Source: an uncultured Burkholderiaceae bacterium
GTDB lineage: Bacteria; Pseudomonadota; Gammaproteobacteria; Burkholderiales; Burkholderiaceae
Assembly: GCA_937871985.1 (NCBI GenBank)
Contig: CALMPB010000372.1
Coordinates: 1 to 27,492, forward strand
Direction of reading: 5' to 3'
DNA: 27,492 nucleotides
The notes under the pieces: generated by a model
The model's input: the letters and a program-made list of their open reading frames with translations, nothing else
Database searches by the model: none
What the model was told of the DNA's origin: nothing
Translations under genes and position numbers: made by a program
Shown: one piece after another, positions 8,918 to 16,281 of the stretch
Position numbering within the stretch: position 1 is the stretch's first letter
How the letters are laid out: each line of letters starts with the position of its first letter

Positions 8918-9988
8918 TTATGTTCCTGCCGCGGCAGCCTCCCGCCGCAACAGCTCGCGCTTGCGATCCACCCCCCAGCGATAGCCCGAGAGCTGCCCGT
9001 CGCGCCGCACCACACGGTGGCAGGGAATGGCCACGGCAATATGGTTGGCCGCGCAGGCCCCCGCAACCGCGCGCACGGCCTTGGGCGCGCCGATGCGTTC
9101 GGCGATCTCGGCGTAGCTTGCCGTGGCCCCGGGCGGAATCTCGCGCAGCGCCTGCCAGACCCGCTCTTGGAATGCCGTGCCTTGCACGTCCAGCGGCAAA
9201 TTCAAGCCTATCGACGGCGCGTCGATAAAGCCTACGACCTGGGCCATCAACTGTTCGAAGCCCGCATCGCCGCCAAGCAGTTGCGCCCTGGGAAACTGAT
9301 CCTGCAAACTGCGCACCAACTCCTCCGGATCCTCGCCCAGCAAAATGGCGCAAATGCCCCGCTGGCTCTGGGCGGCCAGGATGGCGCCCAGCGAACACTG
9401 GCCCACCGCAAACCGGATGACCGCGCCCGTGCCGCCGGCCCGGTAGTCGCGGGCCCGCATGCCCAGCAACCGTTCCGAAGCCTCGTAGAACCGGCTGTTG
9501 GAATTGAACCCAGCGCCGTAGATCGCATCCGTAACCGATGTTCCCGCCACACTCAGTTCCTCGCGCAGCTTGCGGGCCCGGTAGGCCGAGGCATAGGCCT
9601 TGGGCGTCAGTCCGGTTTCCGCCTTGAACACACGATGAAAATGAAAGGGGCTCATGCCCGCCCGGGCCGCCAGTGCATCCAGATTCGGCGGCGTCTGGGC
9701 GGACTCGATCAGCCGGCAGGCCCGCGCCACAAGCTCCGCCTGCCCGGCGCCCTCGCCGGCACGGCGGCTGGGGCGATAGCCCGCCGCCTCGGCCGCCTCG
9801 GCCGTATCGAAAAACTCCACGTTCTCGCGCTTGGGCAAACGCGCGGACGAGCCGGGGCGGCAATACACACCGGTGGTTCGCACCGCATAAACAAAACAAC
9901 CGTCCGCCGCGGCGTCACGCTGCCGGACAGCCCGCCAACGGGCTTCGTCCGTCGAATATTCCGCAGAAGTCAAAACGCTGGTAGTCAT
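8918..9988 (-). CDS. ada: Ada-type methylated-DNA repair protein / AraC-like regulator with altered zinc site
   Basis: This encodes 356 residues in the three-part order of Ada: an N-terminal methylphosphotriester domain (about 10-80), an AraC-type helix-turn-helix (about 90-180) and a C-terminal O6-methylguanine methyltransferase with active site PCHR (Cys323). The N-domain keeps the methyl-accepting cysteine (Cys43 in VYCRPG, E. coli Cys38). The other three zinc ligands of E. coli Ada are replaced: Ser47 for Cys42, Ser74 for Cys69 and Ala77 for Cys72. The domain therefore cannot hold zinc in the classical way. ATGs at 10015 and 9997 are also in frame; 9988 is chosen because AGGA lies eight bases before it. 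It sits alone between catabolic genes. Confidence 0.9.
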   Translation of the reverse strand: MTTSVLTSAEYSTDEARWRAVRQRDAAADGCFVYAVRTTGVYCRPGSSARLPKRENVEFFDTAEAAEAAGYRPSRRAGEGAGQAELVARACRLIESAQTPPNLDALAARAGMSPFHFHRVFKAETGLTPKAYASAYRARKLREELSVAGTSVTDAIYGAGFNSNSRFYEASERLLGMRARDYRAGGTGAVIRFAVGQCSLGAILAAQSQRGICAILLGEDPEELVRSLQDQFPRAQLLGGDAGFEQLMAQVVGFIDAPSIGLNLPLDVQGTAFQERVWQALREIPPGATASYAEIAERIGAPKAVRAVAGACAANHIAVAIPCHRVVRRDGQLSGYRWGVDRKRELLRREAAAAGT

Positions 9989-10091
9989 GGTCGCCATCCT
10001 GAAATCTTGATTCATGACGACAGCTTAAACCCGAATCCCATCGCAAAGAATCCGATTCTTGCGGTGGAATTCCCAGCGGGCGCCGCTCACA

Positions 10092-11144
10092 CTAGGAACC
10101 CGAACCCTCCGCATCCAGCATTGCCCCTATCTTCCGGCGCACCCATGTCGCGCCCACATCGCACACCCCCGAGAGTTCGGTCTTGACGTTCGCGTATCGC
10201 TCCAGCAACGGCTCGATCTGCTCGAGGGCAAAGACGTCTTCCTCGCGCGTGTCTTCGACGGCTTTTTTAAGCCACGCATCGAACTGCGCCGACTCGGTAT
10301 GGAAATTGCGGCAGATGCCGCTGAAGTCGTGCGAAGTCGTGGCGGTTTCGGGGGTAACGCCATGAAGATGATTGGATATCCCCAGCAATGCACGGTCGCC
10401 CTTGGAGGCACTGGTATAAAAATGGAAAAACGTAATAACCAGACCCGGCCCCAGGAATTCGGAACCCAGTTCGATATCCATGGTTCCTTCGAAACCAGGG
10501 AACCCTTCGCGGATATAAGGCATCGCCGGCGCCTGATCCAGCAGCCAGCGGTAAACGGCGATAGGTTCTTCACGCACCTGGTTGGGCGGCGCCTCTGCCG
10601 CATCGGGCGCGGAAATTGTTCTGCCATGCAGATAACCGATATGGCTGAGATCCATGACGTTGTCGATGATCAGTTGCCCGCGCGCCTTGATGGGCGTGAT
10701 GCCGTTAGGCACCAGCCGCCAGCCGGGCAGGTCGATGCCGGCGCGGTCCAGCGCGGGTAAAAGCGACAACTCGGCCTTGTCCGCATCACCCATCCATATC
10801 CAGATCAGGCCGCCCCGCTCCACGACCGGGTAAGTACGCTGCCGGAATGTTTTCGGCGTATTGCCCTGGGCGGGAATCTTCGTGCATTGCCCCTCGCAAT
10901 TCAGGGTGTAGCCGTGATACGAGCACTGTATGGAGTCACCGACCAAAGCGCCATTTTTCAATGGGTAGTGCCTGTGCGGGCACAATCCCCACATCGCTAC
11001 CGGCGTTCCATCCTGCTTACGATACAGAACAACGGGATCATCCAGAAATGTCCGCTGCAATGGCTCGCGACCGACCTCTTCGGCCCAGGCGGCCATATAC
11101 CACGCATTTCGTACGTATTTTTGTCCAGCTTTATATGGATACAT
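10092..11144 (-). CDS. Rieske aromatic oxygenase, VanA-like (oxygenase 2)
   Basis: This 350-residue oxygenase component resembles vanillate O-demethylase VanA and related Rieske monooxygenases. The Rieske [2Fe-2S] ligands are Cys55, His57, Cys74 and His77 (CPHRHYPL and CSYHGYTL). The mononuclear iron site is in DNVMDLSHIGYLH, with His168, His173 and bridging Asp165. The C-terminal half carries the VanA_C-like fold. It would hydroxylate or O-demethylate an aromatic or cyclic acid using electrons from a separate reductase, which is not encoded here. The ATG at 11144 has AAGGG eight bases upstream. It is the last gene of the operon starting at 15286 and is a clear paralogue of the neighbouring oxygenase. 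Confidence 0.92.
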   Translation of the reverse strand: MYPYKAGQKYVRNAWYMAAWAEEVGREPLQRTFLDDPVVLYRKQDGTPVAMWGLCPHRHYPLKNGALVGDSIQCSYHGYTLNCEGQCTKIPAQGNTPKTFRQRTYPVVERGGLIWIWMGDADKAELSLLPALDRAGIDLPGWRLVPNGITPIKARGQLIIDNVMDLSHIGYLHGRTISAPDAAEAPPNQVREEPIAVYRWLLDQAPAMPYIREGFPGFEGTMDIELGSEFLGPGLVITFFHFYTSASKGDRALLGISNHLHGVTPETATTSHDFSGICRNFHTESAQFDAWLKKAVEDTREEDVFALEQIEPLLERYANVKTELSGVCDVGATWVRRKIGAMLDAEGSGS

Positions 11145-11189
11145 GACTGAAGCCCTTCTAAAAGCATTGTGACCCTGCCGCGCGACGCA

Positions 11190-12221
11190 TCAACCGCCTC
11201 GAGCGTTCTGCTCCATAAGCGAGGCCATGACCCGCCGCGCCCTGACCGCCGCGCCGTCGCTTTGCAGCAGCACCGATTCGGGCTGCCGGCCATCCGGCAA
11301 CTCCATATACCTTTGTTGCGCCTCGATAATGGGCTTGTCCTCGGTGAAGAACGCGCTTTGCACCATGCTTTGGAATTTCTCGCCGAACTCGGCTTCGTCG
11401 CGGCGGAACGTTCTGGCCATTTTCCAGAAGTAATGGCTGCGGTTCTTGCTGATAGGGGTAATAAGATGCGCCGCCAGGGTATTCACCCCTTCTTCTTTGG
11501 CGCCGCCCAACCGTGTTCCGCCGACTTCCACACAGATGGACGAGGGTGGATTCCACGTCGTGTTGGACCACATGTCCAGGGTGTCCCCCGGGGGCTTGCC
11601 GCTGAAGGCATTCCGGATAAGCACGGTGGGCGGCTCGCCGGGACGCTGGTTGAACGCGTGGACGGTATTGCCCTCTTGTTCAACCGAAAGCTTCACCCGT
11701 TGATTGGCCCCTGGATTGGCAAGGTTCGGATGCAGGAACTCGGCATGGCTCAAATCGAGCAGATTGTCTGAAACCAGGGCGTAATTGGCATCCAGTTGCA
11801 TATAGCCTTCGGCATAGGCGTACCTATCGGGCTCGTCCAGGAAACCGAAATCGACAACCCGCGCCAGGTCGGGCGGGGTATCGCCAAACCACGCCCATAC
11901 GATACCGTTGCGCTCCACCAATGGAAACACGCGGGCCCTGGCCTTGGCGGGTATGGCGCCATTCCCGATCGGGTTTTTCACACAGGCGCCGGTCTTGTCG
12001 AACTGCAGCCCATGATAGGGACACTGCACGATATCGTCGATCAGCTTTCCGTCATGCAGCGGCGCGAAACGGTGGGGGCAGCGGTCGGAAAGGGCGACGG
12101 GCTCTCCATGCTGGGTACGGTATAGCAGCACAGGCTCGTCAAGCAAGGTTCTAACCATCAGCGCCTGGGTCAGTTCGTGGCTCCATGCAGCGGCATACCA
12201 TTGGTTGAGCAGATATTCCAT
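11190..12221 (-). CDS. Rieske aromatic oxygenase, VanA-like (oxygenase 1)
   Basis: This is a 343-residue Rieske oxygenase. The iron-sulfur ligands are Cys48, His50, Cys67 and His70 (CPHRFAPL and CPYHGLQF). The mononuclear iron site is SDNLLDLSHAEFLH with His159, His164 and Asp156. Its N-terminus (EYLLNQWYAAAW) matches VanA-type demethylases. The frame is open upstream to 12380 inside fahA, but the ATG at 12221 has GGAG nine bases before it and fits the family. It lies 16 bases after the fahA stop and 45 bases before oxygenase 2, so it belongs to the same transcript. No ferredoxin reductase partner is seen, and the substrate is unknown. Confidence 0.92.
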   Translation of the reverse strand: MEYLLNQWYAAAWSHELTQALMVRTLLDEPVLLYRTQHGEPVALSDRCPHRFAPLHDGKLIDDIVQCPYHGLQFDKTGACVKNPIGNGAIPAKARARVFPLVERNGIVWAWFGDTPPDLARVVDFGFLDEPDRYAYAEGYMQLDANYALVSDNLLDLSHAEFLHPNLANPGANQRVKLSVEQEGNTVHAFNQRPGEPPTVLIRNAFSGKPPGDTLDMWSNTTWNPPSSICVEVGGTRLGGAKEEGVNTLAAHLITPISKNRSHYFWKMARTFRRDEAEFGEKFQSMVQSAFFTEDKPIIEAQQRYMELPDGRQPESVLLQSDGAAVRARRVMASLMEQNARGG

Positions 12222-12237
12222 TTTTTGGGTCTCCGTT

Positions 12238-13587
12238 TCAATTGCTGCGCTTGGGCGAAGGCTCTCCCGAAGGCCATGGCCGGGCCGGCAGCAGGCGGGC
12301 CCGGCACTCTCCAAAACCGATGGACACGAATCCCTTTCGGGTTGCCCTGGCGGTAAGGATGACCTCATCGTCGTCGGCAAGCCAAAGACGGCTTTCGCCG
12401 TTGGCCAACATGAAGGGCACGCGCCCCGCTTCGGTTTTCTCCGTCATGCAGGCCATGCTGGCCGGGCTCGGCCCCGACACCGTACCGCTGCCCAAGAGGT
12501 CGCCGGCCTGCAGGTTGCAGCCGTTGCTGGCGTGGTGGGTCAGCATTTGCGGGAACGTCCAATACAAATGATCCAGATGAGTATCGACGATGCGTTCAGG
12601 CGGCTGGCCGGCCTGGCGCATGCTCTGGGTATGCAGGCTGGCTTGCAATGCAAGGTTCAATCCACCCTGGGCGGTATGCCGCGCGGAGGCCAGATAAGCC
12701 ATCGGGGCCGGGTCGCCCGCCGCGGCGGCTTTGCGAAATGGCGCCAATGCCTCCTCGGTGACAATCCAGGGGGAAATCGTCGTGCCGAAGCTTTTACCCA
12801 GGAACGGCCCCAGCATTTGCTCCCACCATTGAACCTGCTTGCTGGACCAGTCATTCAACAGGCAATAGCCGAATATGTGCGAAGAAGCCTCATCCAGCGG
12901 AATCGGCGTGCCCAGCTCGTTGCCCTGGCCGACAAAGGCGGCCAGCTCCAGCTCGAAATCCAGGGCTTGCGCCGCACCGAAACAGGCCTGGCCGTCGGCC
13001 CCGCGCCACTGGCCGTGGGGCCGGTGCACATGGTGGCCGCTTACGCGTATGGAAGAAGCGCGCCCATGATAGGCCACGGGCAGGCTTTTAAAAACGGGAG
13101 GCAACGGCACGTCCAGGCCCTTGAAGCGGCCATGGCGTTCGGTGTGGTAGGCGGAGGTCAGGAAGTCGGTATAGTCGCCGATCCGGCAAGGCAGATGCAT
13201 CTGCACGCCGCTTGCGCGAACCAGCGCCCGCCCGCGCCAATCCGGGATGGTGATTGCCTGGCTAAGCTGTCCGTCCAGCAGACGGAAGGCCGCATTGCGC
13301 AACGCCTCCGCGGCGGATTTGCCCGCCGCCATCAGCGGGTTGAGCGCACGGCTTTCCACACAAGCGTACAACAGGGAGGAAAGCCGCTCGTCAGGAATAA
13401 GCCGCAGATCGGCGCACTCGGCCAGATCGAGCACCTGGTCGCCGATGGCGATTCCAGGACGCGGCACCGAAGAGCCGTCCCGTGAAAACAGGCCTACAGG
13501 CAGGTTTTGCAAAGGGAAATCCTGCTCCGGGGCGTTGGCGGACTCGACCCAGCTTCGCCGCTGCGGGTCGTGCGTTTCATTGATCAC
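12238..13587 (-). CDS. fahA: fumarylacetoacetase
   Basis: The product hydrolyses 4-fumarylacetoacetate to fumarate and acetoacetate, the last step of the homogentisate pathway. It has 449 residues, in the normal range. The N-terminal SH3-like part is followed by the catalytic FAA hydrolase domain. Residues equivalent to those of mouse FAH are visible: metal ligands Asp141 (YTDF), Glu212 and Glu214 (DFELEL) and Asp246 (NDWS); catalytic His148; and Lys265 (GKSFGTTISPW). GSGTVSGP closes the active site. Translation starts at GTG 13587, which overlaps the VOC gene stop as GTGA, so the two are translationally coupled. The absence of hmgA and maleylacetoacetate isomerase nearby means the true substrate could be a related beta-diketo acid. 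Confidence 0.93.
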   Translation of the reverse strand: MINETHDPQRRSWVESANAPEQDFPLQNLPVGLFSRDGSSVPRPGIAIGDQVLDLAECADLRLIPDERLSSLLYACVESRALNPLMAAGKSAAEALRNAAFRLLDGQLSQAITIPDWRGRALVRASGVQMHLPCRIGDYTDFLTSAYHTERHGRFKGLDVPLPPVFKSLPVAYHGRASSIRVSGHHVHRPHGQWRGADGQACFGAAQALDFELELAAFVGQGNELGTPIPLDEASSHIFGYCLLNDWSSKQVQWWEQMLGPFLGKSFGTTISPWIVTEEALAPFRKAAAAGDPAPMAYLASARHTAQGGLNLALQASLHTQSMRQAGQPPERIVDTHLDHLYWTFPQMLTHHASNGCNLQAGDLLGSGTVSGPSPASMACMTEKTEAGRVPFMLANGESRLWLADDDEVILTARATRKGFVSIGFGECRARLLPARPWPSGEPSPKRSN

Positions 13588-14108
13588 GTCAGCCGCCCCT
13601 GCTTACTCTCGGTCCAGGCCCGTAGTTTCTGGTGCGCCGTATTGCGGGCGTGCGTCAGAAAACCGGGATCGCCCACGGGAGTGGTAAGCTCCAGCCGCAA
13701 CCCATTTGGGTCGAAGACATAAATGGACTTGACGAAATGATGGTCCGTCACGCCCACAACCTCGTAGCCCGCGGCGGTCAGGCGTTGAGACGCCATTTGC
13801 AATTCGGCCTCCGTGTCCACCTGCACGGCAATATGATTGACCCAGCCAGGTGTATTCGGAGACGGCAGGGCTTTTTCATTGTCGCCCAGATCAAAAAACG
13901 CAATGCACGAACCGTCGGCCATTTCGAAAAAAATATGCACGTAAGGGCAGTATTCACCGGTACTCGGCACGTTATCGGCCTGGATGACGTGGACCAGCGG
14001 CAGGCCCAGCAGATCTTCGTAAAAGCGGCGGGTTTCTTCCGCGTCCCGGCATCGGTACGCGAAGTGATGCAACTGCTTGATACGGATTGGCGCAGTATTG
14101 ATAGGCAT
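13584..14108 (-). CDS. VOC-family protein, possible small dioxygenase or isomerase
   Basis: This 174-residue single VOC unit has two beta-alpha-beta modules. Likely metal ligands are His15 (LHHFAYRC), His92 (WVNHIAVQVD) and Glu140 (GLRLEL). The position that holds Glu56 in E. coli glyoxalase I reads Ala70 (SCIAFF). That leaves a His-His-Glu set like that of extradiol dioxygenases or FosA rather than the four-ligand glyoxalase I site. The ATG at 14108 is chosen over the upstream in-frame start at 14156, which would run into the binding-protein gene; its ribosome-binding site is weak. It is coupled to fahA by a 4-base overlap, so it probably makes or reshapes the fumarylacetoacetase substrate. 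That role is inference. Confidence 0.85.
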   Translation of the reverse strand: MPINTAPIRIKQLHHFAYRCRDAEETRRFYEDLLGLPLVHVIQADNVPSTGEYCPYVHIFFEMADGSCIAFFDLGDNEKALPSPNTPGWVNHIAVQVDTEAELQMASQRLTAAGYEVVGVTDHHFVKSIYVFDPNGLRLELTTPVGDPGFLTHARNTAHQKLRAWTESKQGRLT

Positions 14109-14134
14109 TTGATTATGGTTCCGGTTATGGCCGC

Positions 14135-15286
14135 TTATTGCGCAACGTAGCGCCACTTGCCATCTTCGATGCGCACCATGACCTGGCTGCGCGCGTCGGC
14201 GCCGTTGTGGTCGGCGGGCGTCATGTTGTAGACCCCCTGGGTCAAGACCAGTTCGTTGGTGTGCTCGAGCGCATCGCGCAAAGCGGCGCGAAAAGCGGGA
14301 GTTCCCGGTTTAGCCGTTTTCGGCACCCGCTTGGCCGCATCCTCCAGCAGCAAAAGAGTGTCCCAGGCGCAGCCGCCGAACAGCGAACGGCTGCCTGGCC
14401 CATACTTGGCCTCATAAAGGTCGACATAACGCTTTCCGGTCACTTTTGTCGGATTGCCATCGGGAAGCTGCTCGGCAACCAGGAACGGCGATACCGGCAT
14501 GTACGTGCCGTTCAAGGCCTTGCCCCCCAACCGGAGGAAGTCGTTGCCGGCGACCGCCTGTGTCTGGAAAATCAGGCCGTCGTAGCCGCGGCTCTTGAGC
14601 TCCAGCTGCGGCATCACCGCAGGACTGCCTGCGGCAACGATCAATATGGCGTCGGGCTTGGCATGAATAAGCTTCATGGCCTGCGACACGAAGCTGGTGT
14701 CGGCGGCGCTGAAACGCTCCTCGCGAACCAAATCAATACCCGCTTGCCCAGCGGTTTTTTGTGCGACGTCAACGAACGTTTGGCCATAAGCGTTGCTCAT
14801 GGCCACTATGGCCAGGCTTTTTTTGCCCTGCTTTTTCATAGTGTCGTAGATCATGCCCAGAGGAATTTCCTCGGGGGGCGGCATTTTGAACGCCCACTTG
14901 CGTATGTCGTCCTGCGGATTCACGATGGCGCCGCCGCCGGCAATGGAGATGAGCGGCGTGCGGGTTTCGGCGGCAACTTGCAAGGCCGCCAGCGTGGTGG
15001 GGGTTACCGAGGCTCCGATCAGAACATCGACGTTTTTCTCGGTGACGAGTTTTCGCGCGGCGGCGGTGGTCTTGGACGGGTCGGAGGCATCGTCCAGGAT
15101 GGTGAGGTTCACCTTATGGCCGGCTATGCGTTTTGACCATAATACAATGGAGTCGCGCTCGGGAATGCCTGCGGACGCAGCTGGCCCCGTCAACGAAACA
15201 ATGACCCCCACATTGATGTCGGCATTGGCCTGCGCCATTGCCATCATGGTGGTGAATCCCAGCAGCAGCTTGAATAACAGTCGCAT
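14135..15286 (-). CDS. branched-chain amino acid type ABC transporter substrate-binding protein (LivK-like)
   Basis: This 383-residue periplasmic protein has a signal peptide (MRLLFKLLLGF..., cleavage likely after ANA at about residue 22). The mature start DINVGVIVSLTGPAAS is diagnostic for the type I receptor/LivK family. GNDF and GGCAWDTLLLLEDA segments of the second lobe are present. Relatives bind branched amino acids, amides, urea or aromatic acids. The ATG at 15286 has AAGGAG about six bases upstream, better than the in-frame start at 15310. It is the first gene of the aromatic operon, yet no LivHMGF permease or ATPase genes follow, so it must borrow a transporter from elsewhere or act as a sensor. 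The ligand is probably the aromatic compound degraded by the operon. Confidence 0.9.
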   Translation of the reverse strand: MRLLFKLLLGFTTMMAMAQANADINVGVIVSLTGPAASAGIPERDSIVLWSKRIAGHKVNLTILDDASDPSKTTAAARKLVTEKNVDVLIGASVTPTTLAALQVAAETRTPLISIAGGGAIVNPQDDIRKWAFKMPPPEEIPLGMIYDTMKKQGKKSLAIVAMSNAYGQTFVDVAQKTAGQAGIDLVREERFSAADTSFVSQAMKLIHAKPDAILIVAAGSPAVMPQLELKSRGYDGLIFQTQAVAGNDFLRLGGKALNGTYMPVSPFLVAEQLPDGNPTKVTGKRYVDLYEAKYGPGSRSLFGGCAWDTLLLLEDAAKRVPKTAKPGTPAFRAALRDALEHTNELVLTQGVYNMTPADHNGADARSQVMVRIEDGKWRYVAQ

Positions 15287-15309
15287 TGCCTCTCCTTTTA
15301 AAATTACCA

Positions 15310-15332
15310 TTTTTATCCATTTTTGATAAAAA
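15310..15332. promoter_or_regulatory. palindromic candidate operator for the IclR-family regulator
   Basis: TTTTTATC (15310-15317) and its exact complement GATAAAAA (15325-15332) flank a 7-base spacer. The same stretch also holds a direct repeat CCATTTTT at 15307-15314 and 15317-15324, spaced 10 bases apart, one helical turn. It lies immediately downstream of the -10 element of the operon promoter, where bound protein would block transcription start. Confidence 0.5.
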
Positions 15333-15333
15333 C

Positions 15334-15362
15334 AGTCTATTTTTTATTGCCAGGCAAGTCAA
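15334..15362 (-). promoter_or_regulatory. sigma70-like promoter of the Rieske/fahA operon
   Basis: On the minus strand TTGACT (15362-15357) and TAGACT (15339-15334) are separated by 17 bases, matching five and four of six consensus positions. Transcription would start in the adjacent palindrome and lead to the AAGGAG and ATG of the binding-protein gene at 15286. No comparable promoter with both boxes was seen for the divergent IclR gene, only a CATAAT at 15379-15384. Confidence 0.5.
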
Positions 15363-15412
15363 CGATATTCACTTGCTACATAATCCGTGTTTTCCCTTAA
15401 GGTATTTCCACT

Positions 15413-16183
15413 ATGTCCCGACCTTCCTTTGTCATCAGCCGCGTCGTCGACATCCTGAACCTGTTCACCAAAGAAAAAATCCACGTAACCGTCGACGACA
15501 TCGCCGCTACGCTGGACATGAGCATTGCCTCGACCTACCGCTACGTCAGCGACCTTTCCCGCGCCGGCTTATTGCTGCGCAACTCATCGGGACGCTACCG
15601 GCTTGGCCCGAAAATAATCGAACTCGAATACCTGATTCAGTCTTACGACCCCATTCTCAAGGCGGGCAAGGACTTGATGGAAAATCTGGCCACATCCACA
15701 GGCTGCAACGTGCTGCTGTGCAATATCTACGAATACACCATCGTCAATATGCTGCACATCACAGGGGCGTATCCGATCAAGCTTTCATACACGAAAGGGA
15801 TGAGAATGCCGTTGTTCAAGGGGGCACAGGCCCATATTGTTCTGGCCTATATGAACAAGCGCAAACTCAAGCGCCTGTACGAGGCGGCGTTGCACAACGA
15901 AGAACAACGAGAAGATGCGCTGGCCATAGGCGCCGATTGGAAGGCCTTCAACAAAGAACTGAAAGCCATTCAAGCCGCGGGCTATTACATCTCGCATGAC
16001 CAGCTCGACCCGGGCATAACGGGTATTGCCGTCCCGGTATTCAGCGAAAATACCGAGATCGTGGGCAGCCTGGTATTGATCTACTCCACCGAGCAAGCAC
16101 CCAATATGGGCTCCGAGATCCTGGCAAACCTGGTTATGCAAAGCGCGGACAAAATCAGCAAACGTATACAACAGGCAACTTAA
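15413..16183 (+). CDS. IclR-family transcriptional regulator
   Basis: This encodes 256 residues. The N-terminal winged helix-turn-helix has the IclR signature: SRVVDILNLF, then VDDIAATLDMSIASTYRYVSDLSRAGLL and SGRYRLGPKI (about residues 8-66). The C-terminal effector-binding domain runs from about 80 to 250 and includes the usual GITGIAVPVF stretch. It is divergent from the binding-protein/VOC/fahA/Rieske operon, so it most probably controls it in response to an aromatic ligand. The ATG at 15413 follows TAAGGT about ten bases upstream. The N-terminal arm is short, as in the regulator-only members. Confidence 0.9.
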   Translation: MSRPSFVISRVVDILNLFTKEKIHVTVDDIAATLDMSIASTYRYVSDLSRAGLLLRNSSGRYRLGPKIIELEYLIQSYDPILKAGKDLMENLATSTGCNVLLCNIYEYTIVNMLHITGAYPIKLSYTKGMRMPLFKGAQAHIVLAYMNKRKLKRLYEAALHNEEQREDALAIGADWKAFNKELKAIQAAGYYISHDQLDPGITGIAVPVFSENTEIVGSLVLIYSTEQAPNMGSEILANLVMQSADKISKRIQQAT

Positions 16184-16281
16184 GGCGCCACACTTCAGGG
16201 CAAAATGCGGATCCTGCCAACGACCGCTGATATACTTTCCACGAAGAAACCAAATCATACTATCCATTACTAAAAATCCGC

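Noticed and set aside
8639..10186. 515-codon open frame on the + strand opposite ada
   Set aside because: It is a shadow of a G+C-rich gene. The translation is rich in Arg, Pro, Ala and His with no family motif, whereas the opposite strand has clear Ada domains.
12222..12380. Upstream extension of Rieske oxygenase 1 into fahA
   Set aside because: The extra 53 residues lack family similarity and overlap the end of fahA. The ATG at 12221 fits the family and has a ribosome-binding site.
12205..13485. 426-codon open frame on the + strand opposite fahA
   Set aside because: It has no recognisable motifs and no ribosome-binding site, and it is fully antisense to a gene with all catalytic residues in place.
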